DNA of 64,000 bases from Lelliottia jeotgali (lineage in GTDB: Bacteria > Pseudomonadota > Gammaproteobacteria > Enterobacterales > Enterobacteriaceae). Location: the NCBI GenBank assembly GCA_002271215.1, contig CP018628.1, positions 2,790,001 through 2,854,000 on the forward strand. Reading direction: 5' to 3'. The translations under genes and the position numbers were made by a program. Positions 29,533 through 40,050 of the stretch are shown piece after piece; positions within the stretch are counted from its first letter, which is position 1, and the number at the start of each line of letters is the position of its first letter. The notes beneath the pieces are model-generated. The model had not been told where the DNA came from and ran no database searches. It saw only the letters and a program-made list of their open reading frames with translations.

Positions 29533-29937
29533 CAAATTTAACCCTGCTGAGCCATATTAAACCATTGACATCCTCATTTACGGCCACACTACGTGAATAA
29601 ACATCAGAAGCACCCAGATGATGATCGGAATACTTAATTAAATCTATTTCACCCGCATTTGGCATTGGAGTGCCAGTCAATGCTTCTTGCGTAAATACCG
29701 TCGAAGTCCCTTTATGACTCCATGAATAATCAGGGGAAGAATGCGGAGCATATTTATTAAGCACAACATGCCCCAATTCATGGGCAGCATCTAGCTTAAA
29801 CTGATTTTCAGTCGCAATATAACTGTCTTTCTCCTTTCCCTGAAGATATCTATCATAATAATAACCCAAATTATGATTCACTTTCCTGAATCCTGCGAGA
29901 CTCGTAGAACGGCCATATTCATTATCCAGATTTTCTA
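29525..29937 (-). pseudogene. Metallopeptidase effector domain, detached from its PAAR carrier
   Basis: A reading frame carrying a zinc-peptidase motif AAHELGHVVL (HExxH) after YYDRYLQGKEKDSYIATENQ. The frame is open upstream through FDLIENLDNEYGRSTS and YTVSQ to about 29975, overlapping the end of the PAAR fragment in another frame. It therefore looks like the C-terminal toxin half of a PAAR-metallopeptidase effector cut off by a frameshift or deletion. GTG 29881 after AGGAAA could start a 118-residue orphan product. The lipoprotein gene overlaps its stop. Confidence 0.6.
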
Positions 29938-30105
29938 TCAGATCAAACTGGGAAACTGTATATAGGGCGGGAGTTTGCCATATGTTACACGATCCAATTC
30001 ACGCGCCACCGGTATCCCCATAATCAGATGTGTCGGATCACCTTCGAGTATCACTCCCCCGCAGGTTGTTTTGTCACCCATGACCAGGTAATAACCCATT
30101 GCCAT
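29938..30105 (-). pseudogene. Truncated PAAR protein (T6SS spike tip)
   Basis: A 55-residue open frame with the first half of a PAAR domain: MAMGYYLVMGDKTTCGG, then GDPTHLIMGIPVARELDRVT. A complete PAAR domain is about 90 residues. Here the frame leaves the family after VTYGK and stops within 15 codons. The adjacent frame continues into the metallopeptidase domain. The start is ATG 30105, preceded by AGGAG and only 16 bases after the tssA stop. A PAAR tip caps VgrG and carries effectors, and this one cannot form a full cone. Confidence 0.65.
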
Positions 30106-30121
30106 ATATTTTCTCCTTTGA

Positions 30122-31720
30122 TTAACCGCACAGCACAGTGGCTCGTGCCGGATCGAGGGCGATAAGCCCGGCCAGCAGTACATCCATTTCCGGGCCTGAT
30201 CGTGCTTTATCAGCCTCGCTGCGCCCGGACTTCATCCGCAGCAGTTTGAGCCTGCGTGCTTTAACCTCAAACAACAGTCCCGGCTCCCACTGGTTCAGTG
30301 TCAGTTGACCGGCGCGTTCATTCAGCTCACCCAGCAAATGCAGCGCCATCTCATTTTTACCGTACTGTTCTGCCACCCGAGCCATCAGCAGCCTGAGCAG
30401 CCATTGCTGGCGAGGGGTCGTCATGCCGGGCCGCTGCTGTAACCAGCTCAGTGCTGCTTCCGTTCCTTCGCTATCTGCAAGTAGCAGGGCTTCCGGCTCC
30501 AGTTGCAGAATATCGTCCTCACCGGTCTTCACCGCCGTACCGCTCTGCTCCTGGTTCCAGTCTGCTGGCGAATCCAGCACCTGCTGAGTTATCCAGTTTT
30601 GCGTCACCTCATCGGCAAACGGCATACCGTCGTTATACGCCAGCCCTTCCAGCCCCGGCAGGCGCATCAGCAGCAGGCGTAGGTCCTGCTTAATGATTTC
30701 GGCCCAGTGGTCGCACGGTGAGGGCAGTTTCGTCAGTGCCTGATAGAGATACCACTGCACGTCTAGCCAGAAGTGGTTAACACTTTCACTGAACATGCTG
30801 TCGGCCTGCTCCAGCAGCTCCTGCCAGCTCTGTTGCAGATACAGACGTTTCAACTGGGCGCGATAGTCCCCGCGAGGGGCAATTAATCGTGTTCGACCAG
30901 TTGCGTCCAGAGGGGGTAACTGATGTACCGTATCCCAGCGCACACATTTCATCAGGTGGTGGCCAGAGAGCCAACCCTGTGGCTGGTCGCTGAGATATTT
31001 TGCCAGCATCTTGCTCTGTTCCAGAAGCTCACGCCCTGACTGTACGGCTTGTAATTGCGGTGTGCTGCTATGCTCCGATGCATTCTGGATGCCTGACGTG
31101 ATGTTTTGCGGCACCACGGCATCCAGCCCGCCCGATTGTGCCAACCGGTTTTCAAGCACACTATACAGAGCACTAAATTGCGGACGGGCAGCTTCATCCC
31201 ATAAGCTCAGGCACTGCTCCGTCAGCGCCAGCGCCCCGGCGATACGCTCAAAATCAGGACGGGTGACCTCCGGATACCGTAACAAACTATCCAGCATCCG
31301 TTGCCCGGCCAGCCACTCCAGCGCCAATTTACGGCTATTGGCGCGTTGTGGATGAAGCGTATCACCATAGCGGGTGAGTAGCGCCGCCAGTAATTCCAGT
31401 CCTTCGGCCAGCCCCGCTTCACCATCGCGGTGTAAGCGTGCCCAAATGTAATACGTCACCACCCGTGTATCTTTACAGACCTCCGTCAGCAGTTTTTCTG
31501 CAGACTGGCACACCAACCCGGTATCCACACCAGAGATTTTATTCACCTCTTCGCGCATGCGCTGGAAGTCGTCATCATAGCCGGGGTCTTCCCCGGTCGG
31601 ATGATCGGTCGTGACGGGAAGCAACCAGTTATCCCAGAGCGAAAGCCGGCTTTGTGCCTGTTGTATTAATGTCTGTTTTTCACAACCTGCAGCCATCAGC
31701 AGCGTTGATAATGTGCCCAT
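30122..31720 (-). CDS. tssA: T6SS protein TssA (ImpA N-terminal domain)
   Basis: A 532-residue TssA-type protein. TssA primes and caps the growing tail. The ImpA N-terminal signature is present (SLWDNWLLPVTTDHPTGEDP, then DDFQRMREEVNKISGVD, and TKDxRV-like CKDTRVVTYYIWARLHRDG). The C-terminal region contains the LLLADSEGTEAALSWLQQRPG and LAPER-like repeats common in the longer Enterobacteriaceae variants. It lies between tssM (101-base gap) and the PAAR gene, as in the Klebsiella cluster. The frame is intact. Confidence 0.85.
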   Translation of the reverse strand: MGTLSTLLMAAGCEKQTLIQQAQSRLSLWDNWLLPVTTDHPTGEDPGYDDDFQRMREEVNKISGVDTGLVCQSAEKLLTEVCKDTRVVTYYIWARLHRDGEAGLAEGLELLAALLTRYGDTLHPQRANSRKLALEWLAGQRMLDSLLRYPEVTRPDFERIAGALALTEQCLSLWDEAARPQFSALYSVLENRLAQSGGLDAVVPQNITSGIQNASEHSSTPQLQAVQSGRELLEQSKMLAKYLSDQPQGWLSGHHLMKCVRWDTVHQLPPLDATGRTRLIAPRGDYRAQLKRLYLQQSWQELLEQADSMFSESVNHFWLDVQWYLYQALTKLPSPCDHWAEIIKQDLRLLLMRLPGLEGLAYNDGMPFADEVTQNWITQQVLDSPADWNQEQSGTAVKTGEDDILQLEPEALLLADSEGTEAALSWLQQRPGMTTPRQQWLLRLLMARVAEQYGKNEMALHLLGELNERAGQLTLNQWEPGLLFEVKARRLKLLRMKSGRSEADKARSGPEMDVLLAGLIALDPARATVLCG

Positions 31721-31820
31721 ATCAGCGTTATCCCTATCGGTGTTAACTCAGGCTGCGAACCACCGCCTGAAGCAGTTTGTTCATCACCGGCATTGACAAA
31801 CACCGGCGCTATCCACTTCA

Positions 31821-34800
31821 TCACAAACTACCGTTCGGTTTCCGGATGCCACATATCCCGACCGCACCAGCATCAGTTGTGCGTGATGCGCAAGTGATGT
31901 AATGATCATCTTTTATTGACCCTTCATTTATCCGACTACCCAACTCACGCGGTTCATCACCAGAGAGTTCGCTCTGTGCTGACGTGTCTGCACCAAATAT
32001 CTGCGCCGGTAAACGGAAGTTCTTTAACTCCAGCAACGCCAGTGGCCCGCTACCGCGCTCAGTGCGCAATATCCACCGTAACTGCCGTTTGTCCGGCGCG
32101 GTGAACGTGAGTTGCCAGCGACTTTCATCCAGTTGTTTTGTTTCAGCCTGTGCCAGCCAGCGGATAAATCCCAACGAACCGGGGTAATTCCCCTGTAAAC
32201 GCGAGCCTGCATCAATGCTGGTCCACGTCAGTTGCGTACCCGGCTGGTAGGTGTCCCCCGGCCAGCGGAACCCCTGCCAACTTTCCATCTGGTTAAAATA
32301 GTGCAGTTTCTGTCCGTCAATCGTCAGCATCGTTTCCACCACCTCCGGAGCCGGACGCGCACGCAGTTCAAAGTGGATCCCCTGACTTCCTGAGGGATAT
32401 AAAATGCCGGAGAGCTCACCTAACTCATTGACCGCCTTCAGAAAGGCCGGATTAACCGTCAACTCCTGGGTGTTTAACGTATTGGCTACCCAACGATGAC
32501 CTTCTTTGTGCAACAGACCATCCAGCTCACGGATGAGAAACTGGTCAATCCGACCGCTTTCCTGACGGATAAAATCCGCCAGTGCGGGCAGGGAAACATC
32601 GCTGTCGCTGTCAGCAAACGGGTATCGCCCTGCAAAGGTTTCGTCCCACTCATTCACAACGCTGTCACGCCACTGGTCGTTCAGGCTCGCCGCCGTTGGC
32701 TCAAGCACCGCCTGCCAGGACTGTTTCAGCGGTTGGACAAACATCGTCTGACCGAAGCTACTCCACTCAGCCCCGAGACTGGCCGCCACCAGGCTGCCGT
32801 ATTCCTGACTGTCGGTGAGGTCAACACTTTTGCCCCGGAAGACAGTCTGGGCCAGTAGCTGCATCATTTCCTGTGGCTCAGCGGCATCCGCAATCTGCTG
32901 AAGCTTCAGCCGTACCCGTGTTACGCGGGTCAGATAGGTTTGCAGACTAAGAACATTATCGCCGGAGTAAACCGCCGTGGCGGGCGCTTTTCCCATCAGC
33001 GCCAGCAGGGGGCCAAAGGTTTTATCCAGTGGGCCTGTCAGCTCTGGGTTTTTCTGATCAATTACCGGAGTCTCTTCTTTTTTAGCAGCAAGCAGCTCTT
33101 TGGCAGATTTTATCAGGGAGTCCGATAAGGCGGCATGCTGCCGTCCTGTCTGCCCCTGCTCTGCAAGCGTGTTCATCAGCGCTATCAGCGGTGACTGGCG
33201 AACGTCGCTCATCAGGGTGAGCTGATCGGTCACATCAGAGAGGTTCTGCGCTTTGTTCCAACGTAAGCTGTTCAGAAAACGCAGCCAGGTGGCGGAGAAA
33301 TCTGAGAAATAGCGCTCAATAAGTCGCTGTTGCAGCACTTCAGGCAGCACATCATTGCTGATTTGCTTACGGTTATCGCTGAGCACCCAGTCGATTTCAT
33401 CACGCCTCGCGGTGACCGCGCTTTCAATCGCTGGTTGTACCGCTTCTTCCCACGCCTTGCGGGTAAACACGCCCGGAATGCGTTCATCAGTGGTAAACAA
33501 CTGGCGGGCATCGGTGTCACCGGTCATCTCTTCAAGCGTCATATCCGCATAATTGCGCCGCGCCGCCGCAAGGATGTTCTGGTAAACGGTGTTATCGGCA
33601 TTCTTTCGCCCTATCTGCCCTAGCAATACCTGGCGGGCCTGTGCAACCAGCGCACTGTCGGCGTTGATTTTCCAGCCGGGTTGAGCCGCGAGGTTCGCGG
33701 CATAGAAAGACCATAAATCCGGTGCCAGGCTCTGCCACAGGCCTGGCGAAATCCCCTGGCGCTGCGGCTCTACCGACTTCATCACACCGCTGAAAAAATC
33801 AGGCTGCGCTTTTTCCGGATGCGCCATCATCAGATAGGCTTTTAACTGGTCATAGCCGATTTTTGCCATTGAGGCTCGTTGCTGACTGTCCGGTGGCAGA
33901 TTTACCAGTTGCGTGAGTTTCTGATGCAGGCTTTGTGCGGCGGCATCGCGTATCAGGTTCTGGCTGGCCGGCCCATACCACGCCCAGAGTGCATCCAGTA
34001 GCTGCGGGTTATGATTCAGGCCAAAGCGCAAATACCAAGGTGCCCCCTCAGTGCTCTGCTGTTGCAGCCTCCCGATATCATTACGCAATGCCTGCAATGC
34101 AATCAATTGCGCATCCGACACCTGGCGACTGTTTACCAGAGAGTGCGCACGCTGCGCCGATGCCACCATCTGATGGCGATTAGCGGCAAACGCAATCACA
34201 CTCCCCACGCCCCACAGTAATATCAGCGCCAGCAGGCCGTGATGCACCCCCTGCTCCCATGGCAGACCAATACGTTTACCGTATGCTCGCGGGCTGTCAT
34301 CAGCCACGCACTTCCAGAGCACAGAGTGTTCGTGACGATGCTCATGCAACCCAACAACGGCCTGCGGCGGGGTCGCCAGCGGCAGGCTGAACATCACCCC
34401 GCGCAGCGGAATTCGTCTGGCGTACTCCGCTATCCACGGGCTTAATTGCTGACGCCATTGTGCAATACCGCCCTGCTCCAGTTCGTACCCCAGACGCAGT
34501 AAAAAATCATGGGATTGCGACTGAAATACCTGTTGTAAACCCTGTTCGCGGAGCGCAGGCAACAGCGACTGCAACTGCTGCACCACTTTCTCCGGCGTGA
34601 CATTCTGAGAAAACTGCACGCCAACAGGCTGGACCAAGCGTTCATCCTGTGACCAGCGGCTGTCGCACACCTGCCAGAGCCAGACGGAGGGTTGAAAACG
34701 CAGCACCGCCCCCATTTGCTGTAACGTGCGTAAACCGTTATCTATCCAGCCCGGCGCTTGGCTTTGTTCCGGCGACAGCGCCCAGGCCACCCCGTCGAAC

Positions 34801-34952
34801 GGGCGACTGCGGCGGATCAGGCGCAGGGCCGCATAAAGGGACACGTCGAGGCTGCCGTGCAGACTCCCGCCGTCAATTATCACCGTGCGTTCCCCTTCCA
34901 GCCATTGCTTTTGTTTCAATGTCGGAGCAAGCGATGAATTTACACAAACCAA
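31821..34952 (-). pseudogene. tssM: TssM/IcmF, N-terminally truncated
   Basis: The 1043-residue frame contains the IcmF-related domain, one membrane helix at about 238-256, and the long periplasmic and C-terminal VasK regions (e.g. FRWPGDTYQPGTQLTW and LLELKNFRLPAQIFG). The usual N-terminal paired membrane helices are missing. Family-like sequence begins only around residue 12 (LKQKQWLEGERTVIIDGGS), so the first ~10 residues come from unrelated DNA beyond the junction near 34925. TssM needs the N-terminal helices to assemble with TssL. It is therefore probably non-functional. Confidence 0.75.
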
Positions 34953-35257
34953 TCACGAAAACCATCAATAACACTTGTAATCGCAAACAAGCAGAAAAAA
35001 TTAATCAATAAAAATACCATTCTGTTTTTACTCATTCTATGAATATATGCCCGTTCAACGGTATGCTCTGAATGGAAAACTCACGTCTTTATTTCATAAC
35101 TCTTTATCTAGCTCTCAGCTGCCAGGAACTCAACTCAGAACAGGTTTTCACGTTCAAATACACTCTGCAGGCGAATTTTTTGCAGCATCCATCACTTAAT
35201 TCGCCAGGCGGCTGAAAATTAGTTACTATCCGAATCCCCAATCTGCCAGGCCGACTG
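34953..35257. other. Junction region between T6SS remnant and backbone
   Basis: About 300 AT-rich bases with no gene, tRNA or recognised repeat. The missing half of the T6SS cluster (tssB, C, K, L, H, D, I and the tssM 5' end) would be expected here. No IS or direct repeat is visible that explains the loss. Confidence 0.5.
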
Positions 35258-35956
35258 ATGTCCACCATTATCGATACCTTCGTTGCCCCGCCGTGCCATG
35301 ACGAGATTGACATTCTCTATCAGGACGAGCATCTGCTGCTTATCAATAAACCCAGCGGCCTGCTGAGTCTCTCAGGGAAAAATCCGCAAAACCTCGATTC
35401 AGTGCATCACCGGCTGGTAAACACGTTCCCCGGCTGCACGCTGGTCCATCGATTAGATTTCGGCACATCCGGGCTGATGGTCATTGCGCGTAATAAAGTC
35501 ATTAACGCGGCGCTGTGCCAGCAGTTCAGCCAGCGCGCGGTGACCAAGATCTACAGCGCCCTGCTCTGCGGGCATCTGGACAATGACGAGGGGATGATAG
35601 ACGCGGCGATTGCCAAAGACCCAGCACTGTTCCCGCTGATGTCGATTTGCGGCGTTCACGGCAAACCCGCTCGCTCCCGCTATCGGGTTATTGAACGAAT
35701 GAATCGTGAACAGGAAGACGGCACGTTTCTGGCGTTAACGCGAGTCGCGCTAATCCCGGAAACCGGGCGAACCCATCAACTGCGCATTCACTGCCAGCAG
35801 TTGGGCCACCCTATTTTAGGCTGCGATCTGTACGGCGGACTTTTGCTGCCAGGCACAGAACAGACGCCACGGCTGATGCTGCACGCCAGCGAGCTGGATT
35901 TCGTGCATCCCGTCAGCGGAGAGCGGGTCTGTGCCCGCCATACTCCACCGTTCTGA
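35258..35956 (+). CDS. RluA-family rRNA/tRNA pseudouridine synthase
   Basis: A 232-residue single-domain pseudouridine synthase. The catalytic motif is HRLDFGTSGLMVIA, with the conserved Asp in HRLD. ILYQDEHLLLINKPSGLLS at the N-terminus and IPETGRTHQLRIHCQQLGHPILGCDLYG near the C-terminus complete the RluA pattern. There is no S4 domain. The size and sequence resemble RluA of 23S rRNA/tRNA but it is located away from the E. coli rluA locus, so the exact target is left open. It ends 12 bases before the convergent yaiL. Confidence 0.8.
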   Translation: MSTIIDTFVAPPCHDEIDILYQDEHLLLINKPSGLLSLSGKNPQNLDSVHHRLVNTFPGCTLVHRLDFGTSGLMVIARNKVINAALCQQFSQRAVTKIYSALLCGHLDNDEGMIDAAIAKDPALFPLMSICGVHGKPARSRYRVIERMNREQEDGTFLALTRVALIPETGRTHQLRIHCQQLGHPILGCDLYGGLLLPGTEQTPRLMLHASELDFVHPVSGERVCARHTPPF

Positions 35957-35968
35957 GCACGAAAATCA

Positions 35969-36508
35969 TTACCACATCAAATCGTCAGGAATTTTGAAAT
36001 CCGCATACGGATCATCTTCGTCCTGCTCTTCCTGGCTCAACACACTGTTTAAGACAATACTGTCCGCATCGCGCTGGGCAATTTTGTCGGCAACGATCGC
36101 GGGGATAATTGCATATTCGCTCTTCCCGCTGGCATCCAGCACTAAACGCGCAATCGCCAGACGACCGCTGATCAGCTGCGCCTGTGTGGTCTTATCGACA
36201 GCGATTTTTTTGATCAGATTATTGTCGGTGAAGTTGAAATCGATGTTGCCTCTTGAGATATCGATGCGGTTCATCTCAATCAGCTGCTTCACCTGCGCTT
36301 TAAACTCTTTTGCCAGCGTCGCCTGTTTTTGCTGTTCGCTCAGCTGTTTATCACGCTCAAGCTGTGCCTTTTTATTTTCTTCCACCGCTTCTCTGGCCTC
36401 GCGAGCCTGAACGCGTGATTTTTTAGCCGTTCTCTGGACTTTAGCTATTTTTTTGCTGGAGACTAATCCGGCTTTGAGCATCTGCTCTTGTAAGGTGAGT
36501 TTTGTCAT
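35969..36508 (-). CDS. yaiL: YaiL-like DUF2058 protein
   Basis: A 179-residue protein, the same length as E. coli YaiL. The N-terminal half is a basic helix-rich region (MTKLTLQEQMLKAGLVSSKK) with a charged coiled coil (RVQAREAREAVEENKKAQLE). The C-terminal part (FNFTDNNLIKKIAVD, then YAIIPAIVADKIAQRD) is typical of DUF2058. It may be an RNA- or ribosome-associated protein. The function is not established. Confidence 0.85.
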   Translation of the reverse strand: MTKLTLQEQMLKAGLVSSKKIAKVQRTAKKSRVQAREAREAVEENKKAQLERDKQLSEQQKQATLAKEFKAQVKQLIEMNRIDISRGNIDFNFTDNNLIKKIAVDKTTQAQLISGRLAIARLVLDASGKSEYAIIPAIVADKIAQRDADSIVLNSVLSQEEQDEDDPYADFKIPDDLMW

Positions 36509-36660
36509 CTTCGTATCTAAACCAGTTGAATAATGACTGGGATTATACCTGTAATTTTCGAGGCTGTGTCAGTTGCCAGACCGCAACGATGGGTAACATG
36601 CGCTCAAAATTCATGAATCAACCTAATAAGGCTTTGCGCATTCCCTCTATTATCGAATAA

Positions 36661-37606
<946 letters not shown>

Positions 37607-37611
37607 ATGCA

Positions 37612-38562
37612 TCAAATCTGATAATCAATCGCCACTTCTTCCGTCTCCATCACCTGACGCTTAATTTCATCCACCGACAGTCCAGCATTGCACAGTTCGA
37701 TAAAGCGCCAGACATAGTTGCGTTGCAGCTGCCCACGTTTAAGCCCAAGCCAGACGGTGTTGGCGTCGAAAAGATGGCGCGTATCCAGACGCACCAAATC
37801 GCCCAGCTCACGTTCGCCGCCCGACTGCTCCGCGACCAGCCCGATTCCAAGTCCCAGCTCAACGTAAGTTTTAATCACATCCGAATCCTGCGCGCTCAGC
37901 ACAATATCCGGCGTCAGCCCTTTGCGATTAAATGCTTCATCAATGCGCGAGCGCCCGGTAATGCCCTGACGATAGGTAATGAGCGGCCATTTGGCGATAT
38001 CTTCGAGAGTGAGAGGCGAAACCTGATGAAGCGGATGATCGGCGGGCAAAAGCAGGCTGTGATGCCAGCGGAACCAGGGGAAGGCCACCAGCAGCGGATC
38101 GTTACTCAGGCGCTCACTGGCGATACCGATATCCGCCCCGCCGTTTTGCAGCAGCACTTCAATCTCCTGCGGGGTGCCCTGAATCAGCTCCAGACGCACA
38201 TCCGGGAAAAGCTCACGAAACGCCTTAATCACCGGCGGCAAACTGTAGCGTGCCTGCGTGTGGGTAGTGGCAATGGTCAGCACCCCGGACGCATCGTTGG
38301 TGAAAAGATCCGCCAGCCGACGGACGTTGCTGGCTTCGTTGAGAATGCGCTCCGCGATGGTCAGCAGCGCCTTACCGGGCTCGGTCATCCCCAGCAGACG
38401 CTTGCCGCGACGGATGAAAATCTCGATCCCCAGCTCTTCTTCCAGCTCGCGGATGTGGCGGCTGACGCCTGACTGAGAGGTGTAAAGCATGTTGGCGACT
38501 TCGGTCAGGTTGTAGTCCCGCCTGGCCGCCTCACGGATAATTTTAAGTTGCTGGAAATTCAC
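37612..38562 (-). CDS. cbl: LysR-type regulator Cbl (CysB-like)
   Basis: A 316-residue regulator, identical in length to E. coli Cbl, which activates genes for aliphatic sulfonate use under sulfate limitation. The N-terminal winged HTH has the CysB-type sequence (TEVANMLYTSQSGVSRHIRE, then GIEIFIRRGKRLLGMTEPG). The C-terminal inducer domain includes LTIATTHTQARYSLPPVI, the sulfate/APS-binding TTHTQ stretch. It lies 96 bases downstream of nac on the same strand, and the pair is probably co-transcribed, linking sulfur and nitrogen control. Confidence 0.92.
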   Translation of the reverse strand: MNFQQLKIIREAARRDYNLTEVANMLYTSQSGVSRHIRELEEELGIEIFIRRGKRLLGMTEPGKALLTIAERILNEASNVRRLADLFTNDASGVLTIATTHTQARYSLPPVIKAFRELFPDVRLELIQGTPQEIEVLLQNGGADIGIASERLSNDPLLVAFPWFRWHHSLLLPADHPLHQVSPLTLEDIAKWPLITYRQGITGRSRIDEAFNRKGLTPDIVLSAQDSDVIKTYVELGLGIGLVAEQSGGERELGDLVRLDTRHLFDANTVWLGLKRGQLQRNYVWRFIELCNAGLSVDEIKRQVMETEEVAIDYQI

Positions 38563-38658
38563 GATTCACTCCGGCGCATCTGACATGACCCTATTGTTAG
38601 AGTCAGCAGACCTGGAGAACAAATAATAAAAACCAGCATCTTATTCCTTTATGGAATA

Positions 38659-39576
38659 TCAGCTCACAAGCTGCAGCTCACGATTCTCCAGCGAAGGACG
38701 GCTGACCAGCGACATCAGGATCTCTTTTACCGCCTGCGCCTGCGGAGACAGCGAGCCGCGCGCGGACATATTCAGAGACAGCGGCAGGCTCATGGACGGC
38801 GTGGTGATCCGCGCCATCCAGCCGTTCGCCGCGCTGCACAGCGAGCGTGCAGCAGATTCCGGCAGAACAGTGACGCCCATTCCGCTGGCAATGGCGGCGG
38901 TCAGGGTGGAGATGGAGTCGATCTCACCGATGATTTTTGCGGTCAGACGGCGCAGAGAAAACGCCTCGTCGACGCGCAGACGCACGGCGCTGTAATCGCG
39001 AGGTAAGAACAGATTCATCTCAGCGACAGCGGTTAAATCAATACTCTGGCCCGGACAATCCCGCGTGCCGACCAGATACAGGTCTTCTTTCAGCAACGGT
39101 TGGCTGGTGATCCCGGCAATCGGCGAGCGATCGTACAGTACCGCCATATCCAATTGGCCGTTCAGCAGCTTATCGTTCAGCACTGACCCGCTGTTTTCAT
39201 GCAGATAAACCAGCACTTCCGGCAGCTCGGCGCGAACCGCCTGCAGCAGCGGCATGGTAATGGATGAGGCGGCCGTTCCCGGCGCCAGGCCAATCGACAC
39301 CTGCCCGCTCAGGGTGTGTCCGACGTTGCAGACGGCCAGCTGCGCTTGCTCGCACTGACGTAAAATCGTGCGCGCATGGGTATAGAGGATCTTACCGGCT
39401 TCGGTGGGCGTAACGCCACGCTTGGTGCGGATCAACAGCTGCTGGTCCAGTTCACCTTCCAGAGTGGCCACCTGCTGGCTCAGTGCAGGCTGTGCAATAT
39501 GCAGCACTTCTGCGGCCTGAGTCAGGCTACCGATATCGACGATTTTTACGAAGTATTTCAGTCGTCTTAAGTTCAT
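38659..39576 (-). CDS. nac: Nitrogen assimilation control protein Nac
   Basis: A 305-residue LysR regulator, the same length as E. coli/Klebsiella Nac, which relays NtrC signals to sigma-70 promoters during nitrogen limitation. The HTH reads LTQAAEVLHIAQPALSQQVATLE. ATG 39576 is used because it gives the conserved MNLRRLKYFVKIVD start and follows GGGGG. A longer upstream reading is rejected. A sigma-54 promoter and an NtrC-like site lie upstream, as known for nac. No co-inducer is needed by characterised Nac proteins. Confidence 0.93.
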   Translation of the reverse strand: MNLRRLKYFVKIVDIGSLTQAAEVLHIAQPALSQQVATLEGELDQQLLIRTKRGVTPTEAGKILYTHARTILRQCEQAQLAVCNVGHTLSGQVSIGLAPGTAASSITMPLLQAVRAELPEVLVYLHENSGSVLNDKLLNGQLDMAVLYDRSPIAGITSQPLLKEDLYLVGTRDCPGQSIDLTAVAEMNLFLPRDYSAVRLRVDEAFSLRRLTAKIIGEIDSISTLTAAIASGMGVTVLPESAARSLCSAANGWMARITTPSMSLPLSLNMSARGSLSPQAQAVKEILMSLVSRPSLENRELQLVS

Positions 39577-39633
39577 TTTGCCCCCTGTTAAAATACAGTG
39601 CCGGTACTGGCGCTCATTGTTGTTAAGCGTTTT

Positions 39634-39649
39634 TGCAAGATGGGTGCCA
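39634..39649 (-). promoter_or_regulatory. Sigma-54 promoter of nac
   Basis: Read on the minus strand it is TGGCACCCATCTTGCA. This fits the sigma-54 consensus, with TGGCAC and TTGCA separated by five bases, about 60 bases before the nac start. Confidence 0.85.
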
Positions 39650-39766
39650 GTTTTTACAGGAGGACCGATGAGTGTGCTAAGCGGCTGAAAATAAGGAAAT
39701 CTAATCACTCAACGCGGTTTGATGACTGAAACAGCGGTTTAGGATCTGCCCCATAAGAGGTATGCC

Positions 39767-39783
39767 TGCACCACAATCGTGCG
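39767..39783. promoter_or_regulatory. Probable NtrC (NRI) enhancer site
   Basis: TGCACCACAATCGTGCG is a near-palindrome matching the NtrC pattern TGCACCA-N3-TGGTGCA. It sits roughly 130-150 bases upstream of the sigma-54 promoter, a usual enhancer distance. Confidence 0.7.
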
Positions 39784-39851
39784 TTTTTGCTGAGAAAGGG
39801 AACACTTTGCTGAAATTGTCAGCAAACGATCACACGAGGCCGATCTCTCCT

Positions 39852-39880
39852 TTGACAAGCGTTATCGGGGTCGATAATAT
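39852..39880 (+). promoter_or_regulatory. tRNA-Asn promoter
   Basis: -35 TTGACA (39852-39857), 17-base spacer, -10 TAATAT (39875-39880), followed by GCGCCCC, a discriminator-like GC-rich block. Confidence 0.8.
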
Positions 39881-39898
39881 GCGCCCCGTTCACACGAT

Positions 39899-39974
39899 TC
39901 CTCTGTAGTTCAGTCGGTAGAACGGCGGACTGTTAATCCGTATGTCACTGGTTCGAGTCCAGTCAGAGGAGCCA
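39899..39974 (+). tRNA. tRNA-Asn(GUU)
   Basis: A complete 76-base tRNA with encoded CCA-type end (GAGCCA), TTCGAGTCC T-arm and GTT anticodon in the loop CTGTTAA. It is the same as the copies at 54423 and 56250. The last 13 bases plus AA downstream form the att core used by tRNA-Asn islands, and this copy carries no island. Confidence 0.97.
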
Positions 39975-39980
39975 AATTTG

Positions 39981-40008
39981 AAAAGCCTGCTTTTAAAGCA
40001 GGCTTTTT
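39981..40008 (+). terminator. tRNA-Asn terminator
   Basis: Near-perfect palindrome AAAAGCCTGCTTT / AAAGCAGGCTTTT ending in T5. The same sequence follows the tRNA copy at 56250. Confidence 0.9.
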
Positions 40009-40050
40009 GCTTTTCTGCGCCAGGTAAATTGCCTTACCCGGCCTAAAACG

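Larger units (their letters stand above)
39577..39898 (-). promoter_or_regulatory. nac regulatory region
   Basis: About 320 bases between nac and the divergent tRNA-Asn. It contains a -24/-12 sigma-54 promoter, a dyad matching NtrC sites further upstream, and, on the other strand, the tRNA promoter. Confidence 0.75.

Noticed and set aside
23868..34952. A complete, working T6SS
   Set aside because: Sheath, tube, spike, ClpV, TssK and TssL genes are missing and TssM is truncated.
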